This document shows positions 38,061 through 52,300 of a stretch of 64,000 nucleotides of DNA, piece by piece; positions within the stretch are counted from its first letter, which is position 1, and every line of letters begins with the position of its first letter. The stretch lies in the NCBI RefSeq assembly GCF_000150275.1, contig NW_002060943.1, positions 7,572,066 through 7,636,065 on the forward strand, in the 5' to 3' direction. The DNA comes from Trichoplax adhaerens. Taxonomy: Eukaryota; Placozoa; Uniplacotomia; Trichoplacea; Trichoplacidae. The notes under the pieces were generated by a model that was not told where the DNA came from, did no database searches, and worked only from the letters and a program-made list of their open reading frames with translations. The position numbers were made by a program, and so were the translations under genes.

Positions 38061-39045
38061 CCGCTGGGTGCTAGATAGAAAGAAAGAGACTAGTGTTCAA
38101 ATGTACAGTAGAGTGACGTACGTACAGCGAGTGACGTCAAGCAACGCCGACCACCGACTCCCAATGTCGAGTTTGGAGTCCCCCCCGCCCGCTCTAAAAG
38201 TCAACCCGAAACCCGATTTGAACCCGACTCGAGGGTGGGGTTTGCTTTGAAAATTTCTGCGGTGATACAGTGTTTGTATAGCGATTGGATTCATTTCGGG
38301 TTGCAAAATCAACCATTGGATCGGGTTCGGGTTGCACTTTCACTCCATTGAAAGACTCTACGCCTGGTATTGTATCCAAAATGAGATCGATCAATCGTTG
38401 GATAGGGTCTTTTTGGGGGTGTTTGCTTTGCCTATAAAAAGTAGCCACTACAGTTAAAGAGAAAAGTATACAGTACCATGCAGGTTAAATCCTTTCTACA
38501 GATAGAATGCCCCTCGATTTCAACCCTTTCAAAAGTCAGTTCAACTGTATACAGTACTATACTGCAGACTGCTGGAACTACTCTGCAGTACAGTGTACAG
38601 TGCTTTACACTGTAAGCAGTGTACTGTACGACCGCTGTCCACTGTACTGCTATTCATTGCTGACGGTCGTGTACTAGTATGGTACGGTACGGTACAGTAC
38701 CACTTGCAAAAGAGGGAAGAAAGAAAAGCTCCTCTTGCCCAGACTCGATCCTTCGCTTGGTTGCCGATCCAATCCGCTGCAATCAAATTAAAATTCAGAA
38801 ATAGGAATACCTTCCATCAACTGTATCATACAGAATAGAATTAACGGATTGGGTCTCTATCTTAACAGCAAGCTGAAACAATTTCCCACTGGATAACAGT
38901 GCCATTGATAAAGTAAGTAATAAGACAAGCGATCAAATAGACAAATAAATGGAGTCAAGAAAATTGCATCCTGGACGCCAATTGACCATACAATTAGCTG
39001 CTACACGTTCCAACTTGAACAAAATGCAAATAGACCATCCATTCA
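38061..39045. other. Noncoding, with an imperfect inverted repeat around 38202-38335
   Basis: CAACCCGAAACCCGAT at about 38202 and ATCGGGTTCGGGTTG at about 38320 are near reverse complements about 100 bp apart. A GTTTGCTTTG word flanks each side. Overlapping open frames on the minus strand (38097-38448) are biased by these words and resemble no protein. Confidence 0.5.
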
Positions 39046-40150
39046 GTTGGATCGCTTCAAAATTACTATTTTTCCATACTTCATTAGACCATCTAGGTGA
39101 GAAAATGATGTTGTTAAGAGGTTGATTTGCCTCTTCCTTTCATTAAACGACCCATGTATACAGACAGCATAGTCAAGTGCTGCGTAATACGCCTTATTAC
39201 TGTATACCGACCGATCCAAGGCAAATACCCTACTCTCAGTCCATCTTGCGGCCCTATTACAGTTGGATCGGTTGAAAAATGATCATTTTTGCCATACTCA
39301 ATCAGATCGTCTAGCTGAGAAAATGATGTGGTTAACAGGTTAATTTATCTCTTCCTTCAACTACCATACATAGTGAAACGCTTGGCAATACGCTTTACTA
39401 CAGTATATATATTGATCCAAGGCAAATCGTCTTGTCTCAGTTGAAAAGTTTTTTTATTTTTCCATACTCAATGAGATCATCTAGCTGGGAAAATGATGTG
39501 GTTAACAGGTTGATTTATCTCTTCCTTCAACTACTGTAGAGATTGAAACGCTTAGCAATACGCTTTACTACAGTATATATATTGATCCAAGGCAAATCGC
39601 CTTGTCTCAGTTGAAAATTTTTTTTATTTTTCTATACTCAATGAGATCATCTAGCTGGGAAAATGATGTGGTTAACAGGTTGATTTATCTCTTCCTTCAA
39701 CTACTGAGAGATGGAAACGCTTGGCAATACGCTTTACTACAGTATATATATTGATCCAAGGCAAATAGCCTAGTCTCAGTTGAGCTGGCGGCTTGGATCG
39801 GTTGAAAAATTTTTTATTTTTCCATACTCTATGAGATCTAGCTGGGAAAATGATGTGGTGAAGGGGTTGATTTATCTCTTCCTTCAACGACTGTAGAGAT
39901 TGAAACGCTTGGCAATACGCTTTACTACTGTATATATATTGATCGAAGACAAATAGCCTAGTCTCAGTTGAAAAATTTTTCTATTTTTCCATACTCTATG
40001 AGATTATCTAGCTGGGAAAATGATGTGGTTAACAGGTTGATTTATCTCTTCCTTCAACTACTGTAGAGATTGAAATGCTTAGCAATACGTTTTATGATGT
40101 ATTGATCAAAGGCAAAATACTCTAGTCTCAGTTGAGCTTGCGGTCTGTCA
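39046..40150 (+). repeat. Tandem repeat array, about six units of ~170-215 bp
   Basis: The segment GAAAATGATGTGGTTAACAG, then GTTGATTTATCTCTTCCTTC, recurs near 39110, 39318, 39488, 39660, 39845 and 40018. Each copy is followed by a CGCTTGGCAATACGCTTTAC-like block and GATCCAAGGCAAATAG with CTCAGTTG. The first unit is the most diverged and the longest. It is noncoding. Confidence 0.85.
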
Positions 40151-43100
40151 TACACTGACAGTCTAGTATGGATTGGATGTAATATTGAGTTATAAGCAGC
40201 TTGATTGCCACATTATTTCTTGCACAACCGAATCGTTCCACTTTATGCATCCTTCCAATTGCTATTATTAGGTAGCAAGTAACTCTATTCAATACTATCA
40301 CTATGTTAGGCATCGTTTACCTTGGAAGTTCCAGGCAATAAAATAGCTCAACCAGGCTTAACGCCTAGTTTACAAACTCCTAATCAGGAAAGCCTTTTAT
40401 TCATGACAAATGCAATGCAATCAATTCTCTTTTACTGGTATGGCCTTCAATTCAATACCACCTAGCTGTATCGATAGATGGGGTGTCCAAGCAATGTAAT
40501 ACTGTACGCGTAGATCGCCTCAGGCCAAAAAAAAAAAAGGATGCAACACTGTGCTGCACATACACTATCGTCAATTGATAATGGTCCACTTAGCAGCAAA
40601 ATGAAAGAGTAAAATGCTGTACAGTACTGTGTGCACGACGTTAAACGTAAAGCTAACTCAACCATCCAAAGCTTTGGCTAAGGGAGGATCTACAAGTGGA
40701 TGCTTTCTCTTTCCTTTATGGCGTAGCTTTAATTCTGTTTCAATTTATCGACCTTGGCATAATGATTGTGTGTATAGTTTACTGTCACGCTGTGTAACAA
40801 TGATGTAGTGAGAATTTGAACCGTAGATAGGACGAGTACACTTTTGCTAGCCTACTGTAATAAATTGGAAGATTACTTCGCTTAAACCGTATGCAAGAGC
40901 CATATTAGTCTTGCACGACTGTACTATCAAGGGAAGAGGATGTGAAATAGCATCGAGCAACGATTGATTGCTATCAAGTCGACAAATCTCCAACAAAGTG
41001 ATATACTATATTAATAATTGACTCACTCTCTGAACAATAAATTTTGGGCAAATTGCAATAGAGTATCTAGCCTCTACACAGTCTTATTTTGAAACTTGAT
41101 CAATAGTACTTTGCAGTATGCATGTTCAAGGTATCCTCTTGACTCAAACCATGACGTTTTGCGTCAAAAAAAAATGGCCATAGATCATCCAATAACTGAC
41201 TACTCATGACAATACTTCTAGATATATATATATACAGCAAACTTCTACTCATCACTTGATGAGAAATAGACCCTTTGTATACAATAATTAGATATTGTAA
41301 TTGCGCTTGTATTTGCATTCATGAAATGGTAAATTTATTTGTTCACTACTGTACACACATCTGAACGGCGAAGATGAATAATAAATGTTTTCCTAGCAGT
41401 TACAACAAAAAATAAAATTGGACTTTGTAGAGAAGTTTACATAGCGCAGCGTCTAATAGCATCTTGTGCATAGCAATACTATGTAGTTGACAGTATAGCG
41501 CAACTACTTGATAGGAGTTCTGAATTTTACAACTGTTGTAAAGGAAGATAGTGCTGAAATGGCCACCAAGTTCTCCCAATTTCATAATCATCAATGTGAA
41601 TATTCTTTTGTCTCGAAGTGAAGAGAGTCCCAGCGATTGCTACTGCAGTCCAAAATCTTCCTTTTTAGAACTTGTGTATCTTGGATTGGTTATCCTCCGG
41701 ATACAAATATCATTCACTTAAGTGATTCTCCTACTCGAGGATATCAAGCGCTGCTGACTTGTGTATATCATGTCAGAGAGGTTATTTTACAGGGAAAATT
41801 ATCCTACTATACTGTAAAAAGAGGAAAATAAAACTTGTTCATGCCATGCATACGGCAACTACAGTTGACAGACGAAGCCATGCCCTAATCGACAGCAAGG
41901 CCCCATGACTAGGTAGCGCCTTCACAGTAACGATAACGAACAAGCGCTACCCAACTTGGATTATTCAACATCTGAGCTTAAATATAGTCCTCTACTTTAG
42001 AGTGTAGCATACTACAGACAGAAAAAGGGCCTCCACCAACAATTCTGGGGTATTTTACATAGTTGTGAGAGCGCGCTACATGCCATTATAATTAATGATG
42101 ATTATCACCATCATTATCGTGGTTTCTATCGAACAAACCCCGCTTCCATTCTTTCTCGACGCTCGATTGCTTTCCTTCTCAATCGCTGTCATGATGAATA
42201 ACTTTTTAGAATAAAATGTTGAATAGGCTGTCGTTGACCTCGATATTAGAACCTCATGACTTGAATAGAGCACTATTTAAACAAATAAAATTGTTTATTA
42301 TCGTTTATTTAGAGCTGATGACGATATGATGCAACTTCCCAGTTACATTGATTAATAGAACAGAAAAACAATTATAATCATTCTATAGGATGAGTAATAA
42401 AATCGATCAGTTAGAATTGGATTTTTTTTTTTAATTCCGTTCCATTCAATCTTACATGTTATCTGTGTCTTCGTATAAAATTAGTCAATCTCGGGTTGCT
42501 ACCGTGCAAGAAGAATTGAGGTTTTGCGATGCTTAAAAGCCACTACTGTAATATTTTATTGCGACGTAAAAATGACTCAAAAACTCCTTGTCTACAATGG
42601 GGTAAGAGTAACCTGTGGGAAAATATCCATTGCCTTTTCTACTATACTGTACTTGGAACCGGCGTACAACTAGCAATGAATCAAATAGAAATGACATTGG
42701 CTGACTGTTCTAGCGCTCATTAATAGTTATTATGTTTTGCATATTATCTCATTTGACAAGTAGAAAGCTTTTTGATTAGAGTCTTCAAATATAGTCATAT
42801 ACGCCATTGGAAAGTTCGCTTTACATTCTCAGCGTGAGTCTTGTTTTTGGCCACAACTATCCAGTTGAGTATGATTCATCAATCGTATTCCTCAGCAGGC
42901 ATTCTACTTGGTAATACTATGATAGACAAACTTGTACATAATATTTAGTAGATCGGATTGAAAAACTGTACCTTTTTTGGAGTAGTACTGTGCACAGTAG
43001 GGAATTTTCAACGACGTAGTAGTCTAGTAAATGGACGTCATTTTTTCAATGCCGGCTACGCATACATACATGATTAATGTGTCTACTGAAGGTAACATGG

Positions 43101-44866
43101 TCAAGATCTACTCCAATTCTTGTTGGGTTTCAACCCGAATCTTGATTGCGCTCTATGCGGTAAAGCACAAGGTAGACATTGACAAAATTCAACAAGAACT
43201 TACTAGAACCAGAATCGAGTATTGCTGTTATTGATCTAGAATACTAGAAACTAGTTTTTTCCCATCATAGCACCCAATGCCTACCATACTACGTATGAAT
43301 TATTATATTGTTATTAGCGCTTGACTATACCTTATTACAATATTTTGAAAAATTGGGGGTGGATAAAGGAAAATCATCTTATTCTGTAATCCATAATTAT
43401 TGAACTTTTTGTGTAGCAGTCATTTCGTTATTATTCACTGATTCCACAAGTACTCGAGATTACTGTATATCAAAGATGATTTCCAGACAACTACTTCTAG
43501 AAAAAAAATGAGTAATTACTATAATATTATGCTATCTTCGATACAGTATGCCATTAAGAAATAGAATAGGCACACTACTGTCGACGCATTCTGCAGTACT
43601 CTACTCTACATCTACAGTAATCTTATTTCATCAAAGTGCAATGAGTCATCATTCAAAATTGTTACCTCAGTCATGCCGCCAGTTAAATTGTCAGCCAGTT
43701 TGGTAACCACCAACAAAGATTATTATTCATCATAGTTGGATATGAATAAGCAAAATTAGCAGTCAGTCAAGCAGAAGTACACGGGCAATTGACAATCCAT
43801 CAGCATTAGTTATCATAAGAGAACAGTAAGAGTACAACTGATCCAAACGTAGAATCCAATCTAGCTACTAGACCGAACGATGGATGCTGATGACAATGAA
43901 GTATAAAACGGTAAACTAGACAAACATATCAAAATGCCATATTTTTGATGTCTTTATGCTTTCATGGGGTATCCGTTAGCCCTTACTAGGGTTCTACTGT
44001 ATTTTTTCCATCTGTATGTTCTATGCTGAGCTTCTACTTACTTATGCCTCTTGAATACAACGTTGTATCGTGATCATAGCGTAGCTCAACAGAATATCAA
44101 CTTTAAAAATTCATATTAGTATCACCGCCTTTCATATACAGTAGTTCATGAGTATACAATAGTAGATGAGGCTAATCCCAAAGCTAAAAAGCTACTAATA
44201 AACCCCATTGATCGTATCTGAACACTGACAGGATATGACACAATATTTTCATTTCTTGATCATGTCGACGATAGTTTAAACAGATATGTTTCAACTGTCA
44301 ACTATCTATTTCCTGACATTAGACGACAAACTTCCCAGTTGCTTTCTTCCTTACCATGCATACCTATCTCTTCATTTTAGATCACACGATATTGTGTAGT
44401 ACGAGACATTTGGCATGCTTACTAATAAAGGCAATAATACTTTTGAACAGCTCCAATTGACTTCATGCTGTTTTAACTAATAAAATGATAATTACTGCAC
44501 AGCGTACTTGTGTTGCTAATTTTTGTAATAGTTGCTGTGCGATATATTTGCCAGTATATCGTAATCGGTTAGTGAAGTAGGAATCTCTTACTGTATATCA
44601 TAGATCTATTGGTGAAATCTATCAAGTATTATCGCATTAATAGATCACCTTTTAAACCGTAAATTAAAATTATCAAGGAAGTACACTACGGTAGTTCATA
44701 CTTGAATTTAAAAACTTTTTTAACTGTTATTGCAATGATTGAACTTCAACTTTGTGCTCCGGTTTCAATCTACTGCATATTTTAATTCTCATGGATGTAC
44801 AAAATATATTTTTAGGTTTTACATCTTATCGAATAATCTACTTGGTCTTAATAACAAAGCAAAAAA
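40151..44866. other. Gene-poor spacer before SLC30A1
   Basis: Only scattered short frames are present. Three plus-strand ones (about 41648-41812, 42529-42723, 43031-43234) are somewhat protein-like; the first lies between a TACTGCAG acceptor-like site and a GTAAAA donor-like site. None could be matched to a family or joined. The rest shows nothing. Confidence 0.4.
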
Positions 44867-47800
44867 ATGGGAAATAAATTTAATAGCAAATCGTGCCGTC
44901 TACTTGTTATGATGGTTTTAACATCTACCTTTTTCTTGGCTGAAATAATCGTTGGTTACATTACAAAATCGATGGCATTAGTGGCAGATTCTTTCCATAT
45001 GCTGTCTGATGTAGTAGCCTTATTTGTCGGATTGTTCGCGGTCCGGGTAAGTCCTAAAAAAGTGCAAGCTTTTGCGTTTGTAACTTTTAATACCTGGTAC
45101 TAATCTTATCTAGATAGCGCCTTATCCAATTTCGAAAACTGCTAACTATAAAGATAAATACAGCGCGATACTTTCTTGCGTCTACAGTACGAACAGTAAA
45201 TAATAAAAATTATTATACAATTAACATGTAATAGTTCTTCATTACCTTGTTTCCCCTGTGACCGTATACTGCAGGAGTGTTATTAATTATCTTCACAACA
45301 ATTTAGTACGGCATTATTTTAAAGATACTTAGATCACAATTTTACAGGCGTCTTATCATTTACCTAGCAAAATCCGCGACAATACACTGTAGCAGTATTG
45401 ATTAGCTATATTTTCACAACCACTTACTACAGTATTTTAACGCTGTTTCAATTACAGCTTTTTAGCCACTCTTACAATCTACCCGGAATTCTCCTTTACT
45501 TTCACTTATAATTCAATAAATGTAAACCTAAAAGTTGTATTTGTATGGACAGTATGCTGTACTTTGCTTATCGCTAGAACAGTAGCTACTAGTCTTTACA
45601 ATCCTGAAGAACCAACGGTAGGCTTCACATAATTTACTCAAAAGACAATTCAAAGTAACAGATAGAAATATAGTAACGCGTATCTACTGTGCATCTAACT
45701 TTCACACAGTACATTATCTTACATGCGAGCTATTAACTTCTCAATTCCTATTATTGCTAATCGCACTTTACAGAATGTGTGCGATTTAGTAATTCATTAT
45801 GGAGGCCAAACTACTGCATACTAAAAACCGTATAAGTAACTACAGGATCTTATTCATTAACTACAATATGCATAAACGGTACAGCATTTATACTATATTA
45901 TGCATTCCTTCGCATGAATTACCTGATTTAGTAGCATAAAGAAAAATATATTTAGTTGCTGAAGTAATAGTCCTACTATAAATCTTAAATCCTGTTTGCT
46001 GTTAATGGATTTATGTACCTCTTCATGATTTGCTTGGCAGTCAGTAGTTATATACTACTATAATATCATATGTATGATATCAGGATATTTCTCTCGCCAA
46101 TACTACACTAATACTACTTTATAAATTAGATCTCAAAACGGCGTTCTGATAAGAATACATTTGGTTGGGCTCGAGCCGAAGTGTTGGGAGCGCTGGTAAA
46201 TGCCGTATTTTTACTGGCTTTATGCTTCTCAATCTTGGTTGAATCTTTGAAGCGAATTATTGAACCAGAAAAAATTGAAAATGCTATCTTAATTGTTGGC
46301 GTTGGTAGTGGTGGCCTTTTCTTGAATCTAGTTGGATTATTCCTATTTCGAGGTTAAGACTTGTCGATTATTTTAAACGTTACAATCATGCCCCCAGACT
46401 ATTTTGTGAAATTTAAATGATAGCACATGTACTGTAACATTTTACACCCAAGTCTAAGTTAATGTACTAAATGTTAATCATTAAACTTTCATTGTTCATT
46501 AAAGTCAAGCGTAACTACTGAAGTAACGTTGTTATCACCTTTGGTTATAGTAAATTATATAATTTGGATGCATAATATGCCGAACAATACTAGTTGTATA
46601 AATAGGTGAACATATCTTTATATGGCAGTACTAAATTTGCAATTTAATCTATAATAGGTCACGGTGGTCATGGCCACAGTCACGGTGGCGGTGGTGGCTC
46701 ACATGGTCATAGCCATGCAAATAGCAACCGTACTCAAAAATTAGAAAATGGCAGTGTAACGTCTGGTGAAGATAACAACAAGAAAGCTACTCAACTCCGT
46801 AAGTCGACAATATTCTAAAGTGCAGCATTCAGCTATTGTTAGTGTTAGAATTTAGGTATTCATTATATTTCCAATTGCAGAAATAAGCGTAAAATTGTTA
46901 ATATCATTAAGTAATATTTGTGTATGTATAATTGATTAATAGAAAGTAGTACCCAAATGAATATGAGAGGAGTATATTTACACGTTTTGGGTGATACTTT
47001 GGGATCCGTGATTGTTGTCATCAGTGGATTGATGATTTATTTTATCGAAGAGAATTGGGTGATTTACATTGATCCAGGAATGAGGTACAAGAAGCCGGAA
47101 AAATACCTCTATACCTTAACTGTCGTGCATTTTTTAATTTATATTTTCGATATTTTAATTTTGTAGCATTCTTATGGTGATTATTATAATGAAAACTACT
47201 ATTCCCCTTCGTAAGTGTTATGCTACTTATAGAATTCTTGGAATGGTAGTACCGCCAGTAACAATGTCCTATAAATAACCTCTTATTCCTATTAATAGTT
47301 AAGGAATCCTCTCTGATATTACTGCAAACGGTGCCAACACACATTAACGTGGAAGAAGTTCAAGAAAGATTATTGGATACGGTTAGATTTAACTTTTAAT
47401 AAAAACTATAATTTTGATAAAAAAATCTCTCATCAATCTTATTCATCTTTCTTAGATTAATGGTGTCCTTAGCATTCATGAATTTCACGTCTGGCAGTTA
47501 GCTGGCAACAGAATAATCGCGTCTTGCCATATCAAATGTCGTACTCCTCTAGATTATGTTAGTATGGCACGTGATCTAAAGAATTTTTTTCACGAGCTCG
47601 GTATTCATTCGACAACTATTCAACCAGAATTTGAAGAGGTAATTGTATGCTATTTTATTAATAATATCGGCTAAGTGTTCGTACGTCTCGATTATAATAT
47701 TTTTCATTTTGAAGATTTTTGTACGTAGCAACCCACGTAATACAAACTTGTATCATTATTACTAAAAAGTTTATTATCTATGAAATAGATGGATCAGGAC

Positions 47801-47983
47801 TCTTCACCGATTAAAGAATGTAACTATGCATGTACTAATCACGGTGAATGTCGGAATTTTACATGCTGCGGAGAGGGAACAAAAGTAATGAATAACCGCA
47901 ACAAATCACTGTTAATGGCGTCAATACTAGAAGGAGATTATCAAATGGACGACGTTTTATCGGAACGAGTATCTACCGTCTAA
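44867..47983 (+). CDS. SLC30A1: Zinc transporter 1 type cation-diffusion facilitator
   Basis: A CDF-family Zn2+/H+ exchanger that exports zinc from the cytosol, usually at the plasma membrane (ZnT1 type). Eight exons (44867-45046, 46130-46352, 46658-46798, 46943-47084, 47167-47210, 47299-47381, 47456-47638, 47789-47983) join to 396 residues. The transport-site HxxxD of TM2 is His44/Asp48 (DSFHMLSDVV), and that of TM5 is His195/Asp199 (YLHVLGDTLGS). The cytosolic loop after TM4 is His/Gly-rich, starting at about residue 136 (HGGHGHSHGG...SHGHSH), and shorter than in vertebrates. The C-terminal domain has QTVPTHINVEEVQ, FHVWQLAGNRIIASCHIKC and HSTTIQPEFEE. The last exon adds a Cys-rich tail (CNYACTNHGECRNFTCCGEG), as in ZnT1/ZnT10 relatives. 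ZnT10-like assignment is the main alternative. It is convergent with FLAD1. Confidence 0.93.
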
Positions 47984-49311
47984 ATTTTATTGCTTTAATT
48001 TTGTAATAAAAAATTTACAACTTTCGCTAAATAGATTTTAGTCCCAAAATGATTCTTTAAAAATAGCCGCTTGATGTATCGTTCAAATTATTTCTTAAAT
48101 AATTACAATTAATTATTGATTGTTAGCATTTTAAAAATTCGTACGAACTGTATTATACAGCGTATAATGCGTATAAAAAAAATAATTAAAATAAGATTTA
48201 AATCGTTCTGTACTTACAACGTTGCGTAAATGAATATCAATTCCTGATTATGTATTATAGGTATTGATTAAGTCGATACAGCAGTAAAATGTATATTTTG
48301 TTTTGAAGGGTAGACTACTTTGTCTTTCGATTGTAGGAATAGACATAGCATCAAACTTTTCAAAGTTTTACATTGATCTACTCGTACTACGTTTAAAATT
48401 CGCTAAACAACAATTGGCAAAGAATCATAGATTATTAGCAAGTCTTTCGGTAGTCTATCTTATTGCATTGAAGAAATATTTCTACTAAACGATGGTATGA
48501 ATTTGTTAAGTCAATCTATACCCTGTGTGCAGCTTATTGTCACTTCTGATCTTATTACCCAGCAAGACTAGGGACAGCACTAGTTAAAATTATTTCTATT
48601 TAATTTAAATTTCAACTGCAGCCTACTGCCATAATAAGGAGGAGTAACTATTTGTCTTGTTCCTTAGCGTTCTTTAAGGCTATTGAACGTACTAAAATTG
48701 AATAAATTTAATTTTGTTTCACTTATTTGCATTTTCTTTCATAACAATCATTTTAAGAGTCGATTAAGCAATAAAGATTTTCAAACTTTGAATCAAGTAA
48801 GATACGTAATATTTATCGTTTAATGAATGTTTTCATAAAGTGAAGATTAAGTCATCATGGGCAAATAATTAATTATAATTTATAACCTATGCATGATATT
48901 TAATAAACTCAGTTTAGATTTCATATAGAATACTACGATATTATGATTTTGAGGTCGAATGAGAGACATTATAATTTCAAGAGAGATAAAATAGCATTTA
49001 ATACAAAAAATAAAGTTATTGTCTTGCAATTAGTGCCTTTATAAACGAACATGAACAGACTTTCATGTATTTTATTTTAAAATATTGATTAAAAAGCAAA
49101 ATGGTAATTATCTATCTGTGTACATTCTGAAGATTTCCTGTTCTTTGAATAAACATATGTAGATAACAGTGGATCGATGAATAACGATAGGCGATGGAAT
49201 CATGCTTCTTTAACACAAAATTCATTAGTTTATCTTAACTTTCTCACTTTTTTATAATATTCATCGATTTTTTCAAAGCGAATAAAGTAAGAAGTGAATG
49301 CGAGGTAGCAT
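47984..49311. other. Shared 3' region of SLC30A1 and FLAD1
   Basis: AT-rich. AATAAA shortly after the SLC30A1 stop (near 48004) is a candidate poly(A) signal. The frame at 48303-48488 begins at TTG, has no ATG context and matches nothing, so it is not called. Confidence 0.45.
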
Positions 49312-52300
49312 TTATGAGCGTCCAGCTCTTTCAAGTTGCTCTTCAGTTAAGAAATAAGCTGGCAAATAATAATATCCATCAAACTGCAACAGCGGCTCAG
49401 CTTCGAGCGTACCCTCTTTTATGAATGTTTCTATTTCATCTCTAGTTCGCCTTAGTGATGAATTAGGTTTTGTATTATGAATTCCACCAAGCGATGTGTA
49501 TCCTAAATCGTATAATGAACAGTAAGGAATAGAACTGTGCCGTAAGAATTGCCAAATTTCAGAGTATGACCAATCCTTTTGTTATTAAAATTAATAAATA
49601 TATCTTAGTAGCAGTTAAAATATAGGAAACCACAGACAGAAACTATCAACGATATAACAGAAAAACGCTATTATTCACGAACTAGTATAGGATGAACTCT
49701 GAGATATTCAGGCCAGTCTCCATCTGTCATACAAAATGGGGTCAATTGATCTAAACGAATAATATAACATATTACCAATAAGTGTACAAAGGTTACTTTG
49801 CTTTACTTGTATGAAATATGTTCAAGTTGGTCAATAAACACAAATTAATCAACTTTCATCTCATTACTTGAATAAGGATCAGCTCTTCGTGTACCCATAA
49901 TTACAGCTTTTACGGTAGGTTCTCTCTATGTTTCAGTAATTAATTAAATCAGGCATTGTAATACAAATACTCCTTTTTAATTTGAAAGCGTAAAAATTAC
50001 GATATGTATAAAATAGCTTGGTAACATACGATAGAATATTCCTCCAACGCTGACTTCATATCAGAACTAATTGTTGTTATATCCAGATTATATCTAAAAT
50101 TGATCCAATAGAAATTTATTTAATCACGATTATTGTAGCTATCACTAATACGATGTTTAGGCATTAAAATAGCAAATAGTAACAATTAATTCCATAGTGA
50201 TATACTATATTATATTGCTAGATGTCAGCATGAAAGAAATAACCCTAAAAACCGATCTAATCAAGTACCATAAAATCATCACCTGTCTACGCATTTGGAA
50301 ACGAACTGATCCATTTCAGTAAAGATATCTTCAGATTTCGTATAAATTGCTTTAATTTTGGGTATTTGTTCAGGAAATCGACTAATTATAATTATTAAAT
50401 GAATTAATGAAACTAAGCAAGAAATAGATACAAATAAATATGCTACAAGTTGCTATAATAACAGAGGATTTTACTATACTACGCAAATTCGAAAATTACC
50501 TACGAATCATCAAGCAAAATATTATTTAATAATAGTTAAACCCTATGCGCAAAAAATTCTACATTCTTACCAACCTTTTTACAAAGCAGTAAAATATATG
50601 GAGTATCACAGTACAATCTTTACCACCATTAAAAGCAATCGCTATGTTATTTAAGCTGTATTATTAAAATAGAGAAAAAAAGCCCATTTATAGTTGAATA
50701 TATCGCATCAAACCAATGGCAAAGTATATCATTTCGCATAAATTGCGTACGTCAAATCTCACATTACCCATATTGTTCTAGTGCCCTATCCACTATTTGG
50801 AAAGCTTCTTGAATTCTTTTACTATTAGGATGCTCTTCATTCTGAACCTCGTTTAAAAATTCTTTATAGTTTAGGGGTCTATTGAAAAATTTATTTAAAT
50901 ATTCACTGAATCATACCATTATACGACAAATTGAAACGACATTACAGTATAATAACAAGAGTTTGCTTACTAACTTAGGCTTTGCCTCACCGCTGTTACT
51001 ACTTTCTTCATCAAGATTTACTATACTTTCTAAAACGGAAAATAATTCTTTAATGAGAATGCCAGTTCTTGGCAATCAGTAAAAGTATTAAATATCGTAT
51101 GCATCGGTAATACCTTTCTCCAACGATGCAAGCAAACAATCATAAGCCTAAATATAGACGTAATAAAGTTATTTCTTTACTTGTATATATTCATGAATTG
51201 ATTACGACTATTTTTACGCATTCTACGCGTAATTACTTTATTCGATTAAGGATGTAGTAGTCTGGATTATAAATGTAAAGCTTACCTCTTTTAAATCGTT
51301 TTCATCACTAGCTTCAATAGTAATCTTAACCTTATATTGGTTATTATTAAAGACCGGGTAAGAACCAAGATCAACTCGCCCACTGTATTTACGGCTAATT
51401 TCATTGAATCTTTCGGCAATCTCCAGTTCGTTAACATTTAGGTATATTACTTTTTTATAAAATTGCTTAATCTTAGAACCATATTCGTCCTATTACAAAA
51501 CAATAGAATACGTACAAGCAAAAGTTATACCAAATCTGAACTAATTTATTTTTAGGAATTGCGACCAAGTAGAGATAAAAATAATTAATTAGACAGAGCT
51601 ACTACATTCTATATTAGTAGTTGAATCATTTCATGTTCATCATAATTAATACCTCAAATATTTTGAAAAGACTCTTTAGAAAAATTGGAACGCCAGGCAG
51701 TATAAATACATTTTGTATGTTATATAAAGGTAATAATAACTTTCCACTCTTTGAATATTTTATTTGACATCTGGATGGAATCTTTATAACAAATTGTAAT
51801 TGTAATTGATAAAGATTCGTTAATTAGAAAGTCTATGCTGAAATTAGACATTCCAATCTAATATACGTTGAAATATAGGATGAAGTTAACAAACCGTAGC
51901 TAATCTGATTTGAGCTTCAGTTAAGTTCTCGGTATTGTAATACAACTTTAACTTTTTAATTAAGTCAGGCTTAGGTTGCAGTTCATCTTCAAATGCTGCA
52001 GCTACAGCTAGATTAAAGAATGAAGTCATGACACGTATTATTAAGTTGAAGCGAATTATTCATTTTAGAAATGACCTCTAAAAAGTCTTATTGTGCTACC
52101 CTTGAAGGAGAGCTTTGGAATAAGAATTGCAAGTGCTAGTAATGCAAATTGCGTTAATTGTAAAGTCAAGTTGCTGTCAATGATAGTACTCTAAGGAGAA
52201 TACATTGCATGTTATTACCATGTACTCAACCTAGATTAGCAAGTTCAACTCTATTGTTTGTGAGGAATATTGATGAGAAATAAATTACTGCGTTTAAATG

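Noticed and set aside
38097..38448. Minus-strand frames with Gly/Phe/Arg repeats
   Set aside because: They arise from CGGGTT-type repeated words in an inverted repeat, with no family resemblance.
48303..48488. 61-codon plus frame after SLC30A1
   Set aside because: It starts at TTG, lies in the AT-rich 3' region and resembles no protein family.
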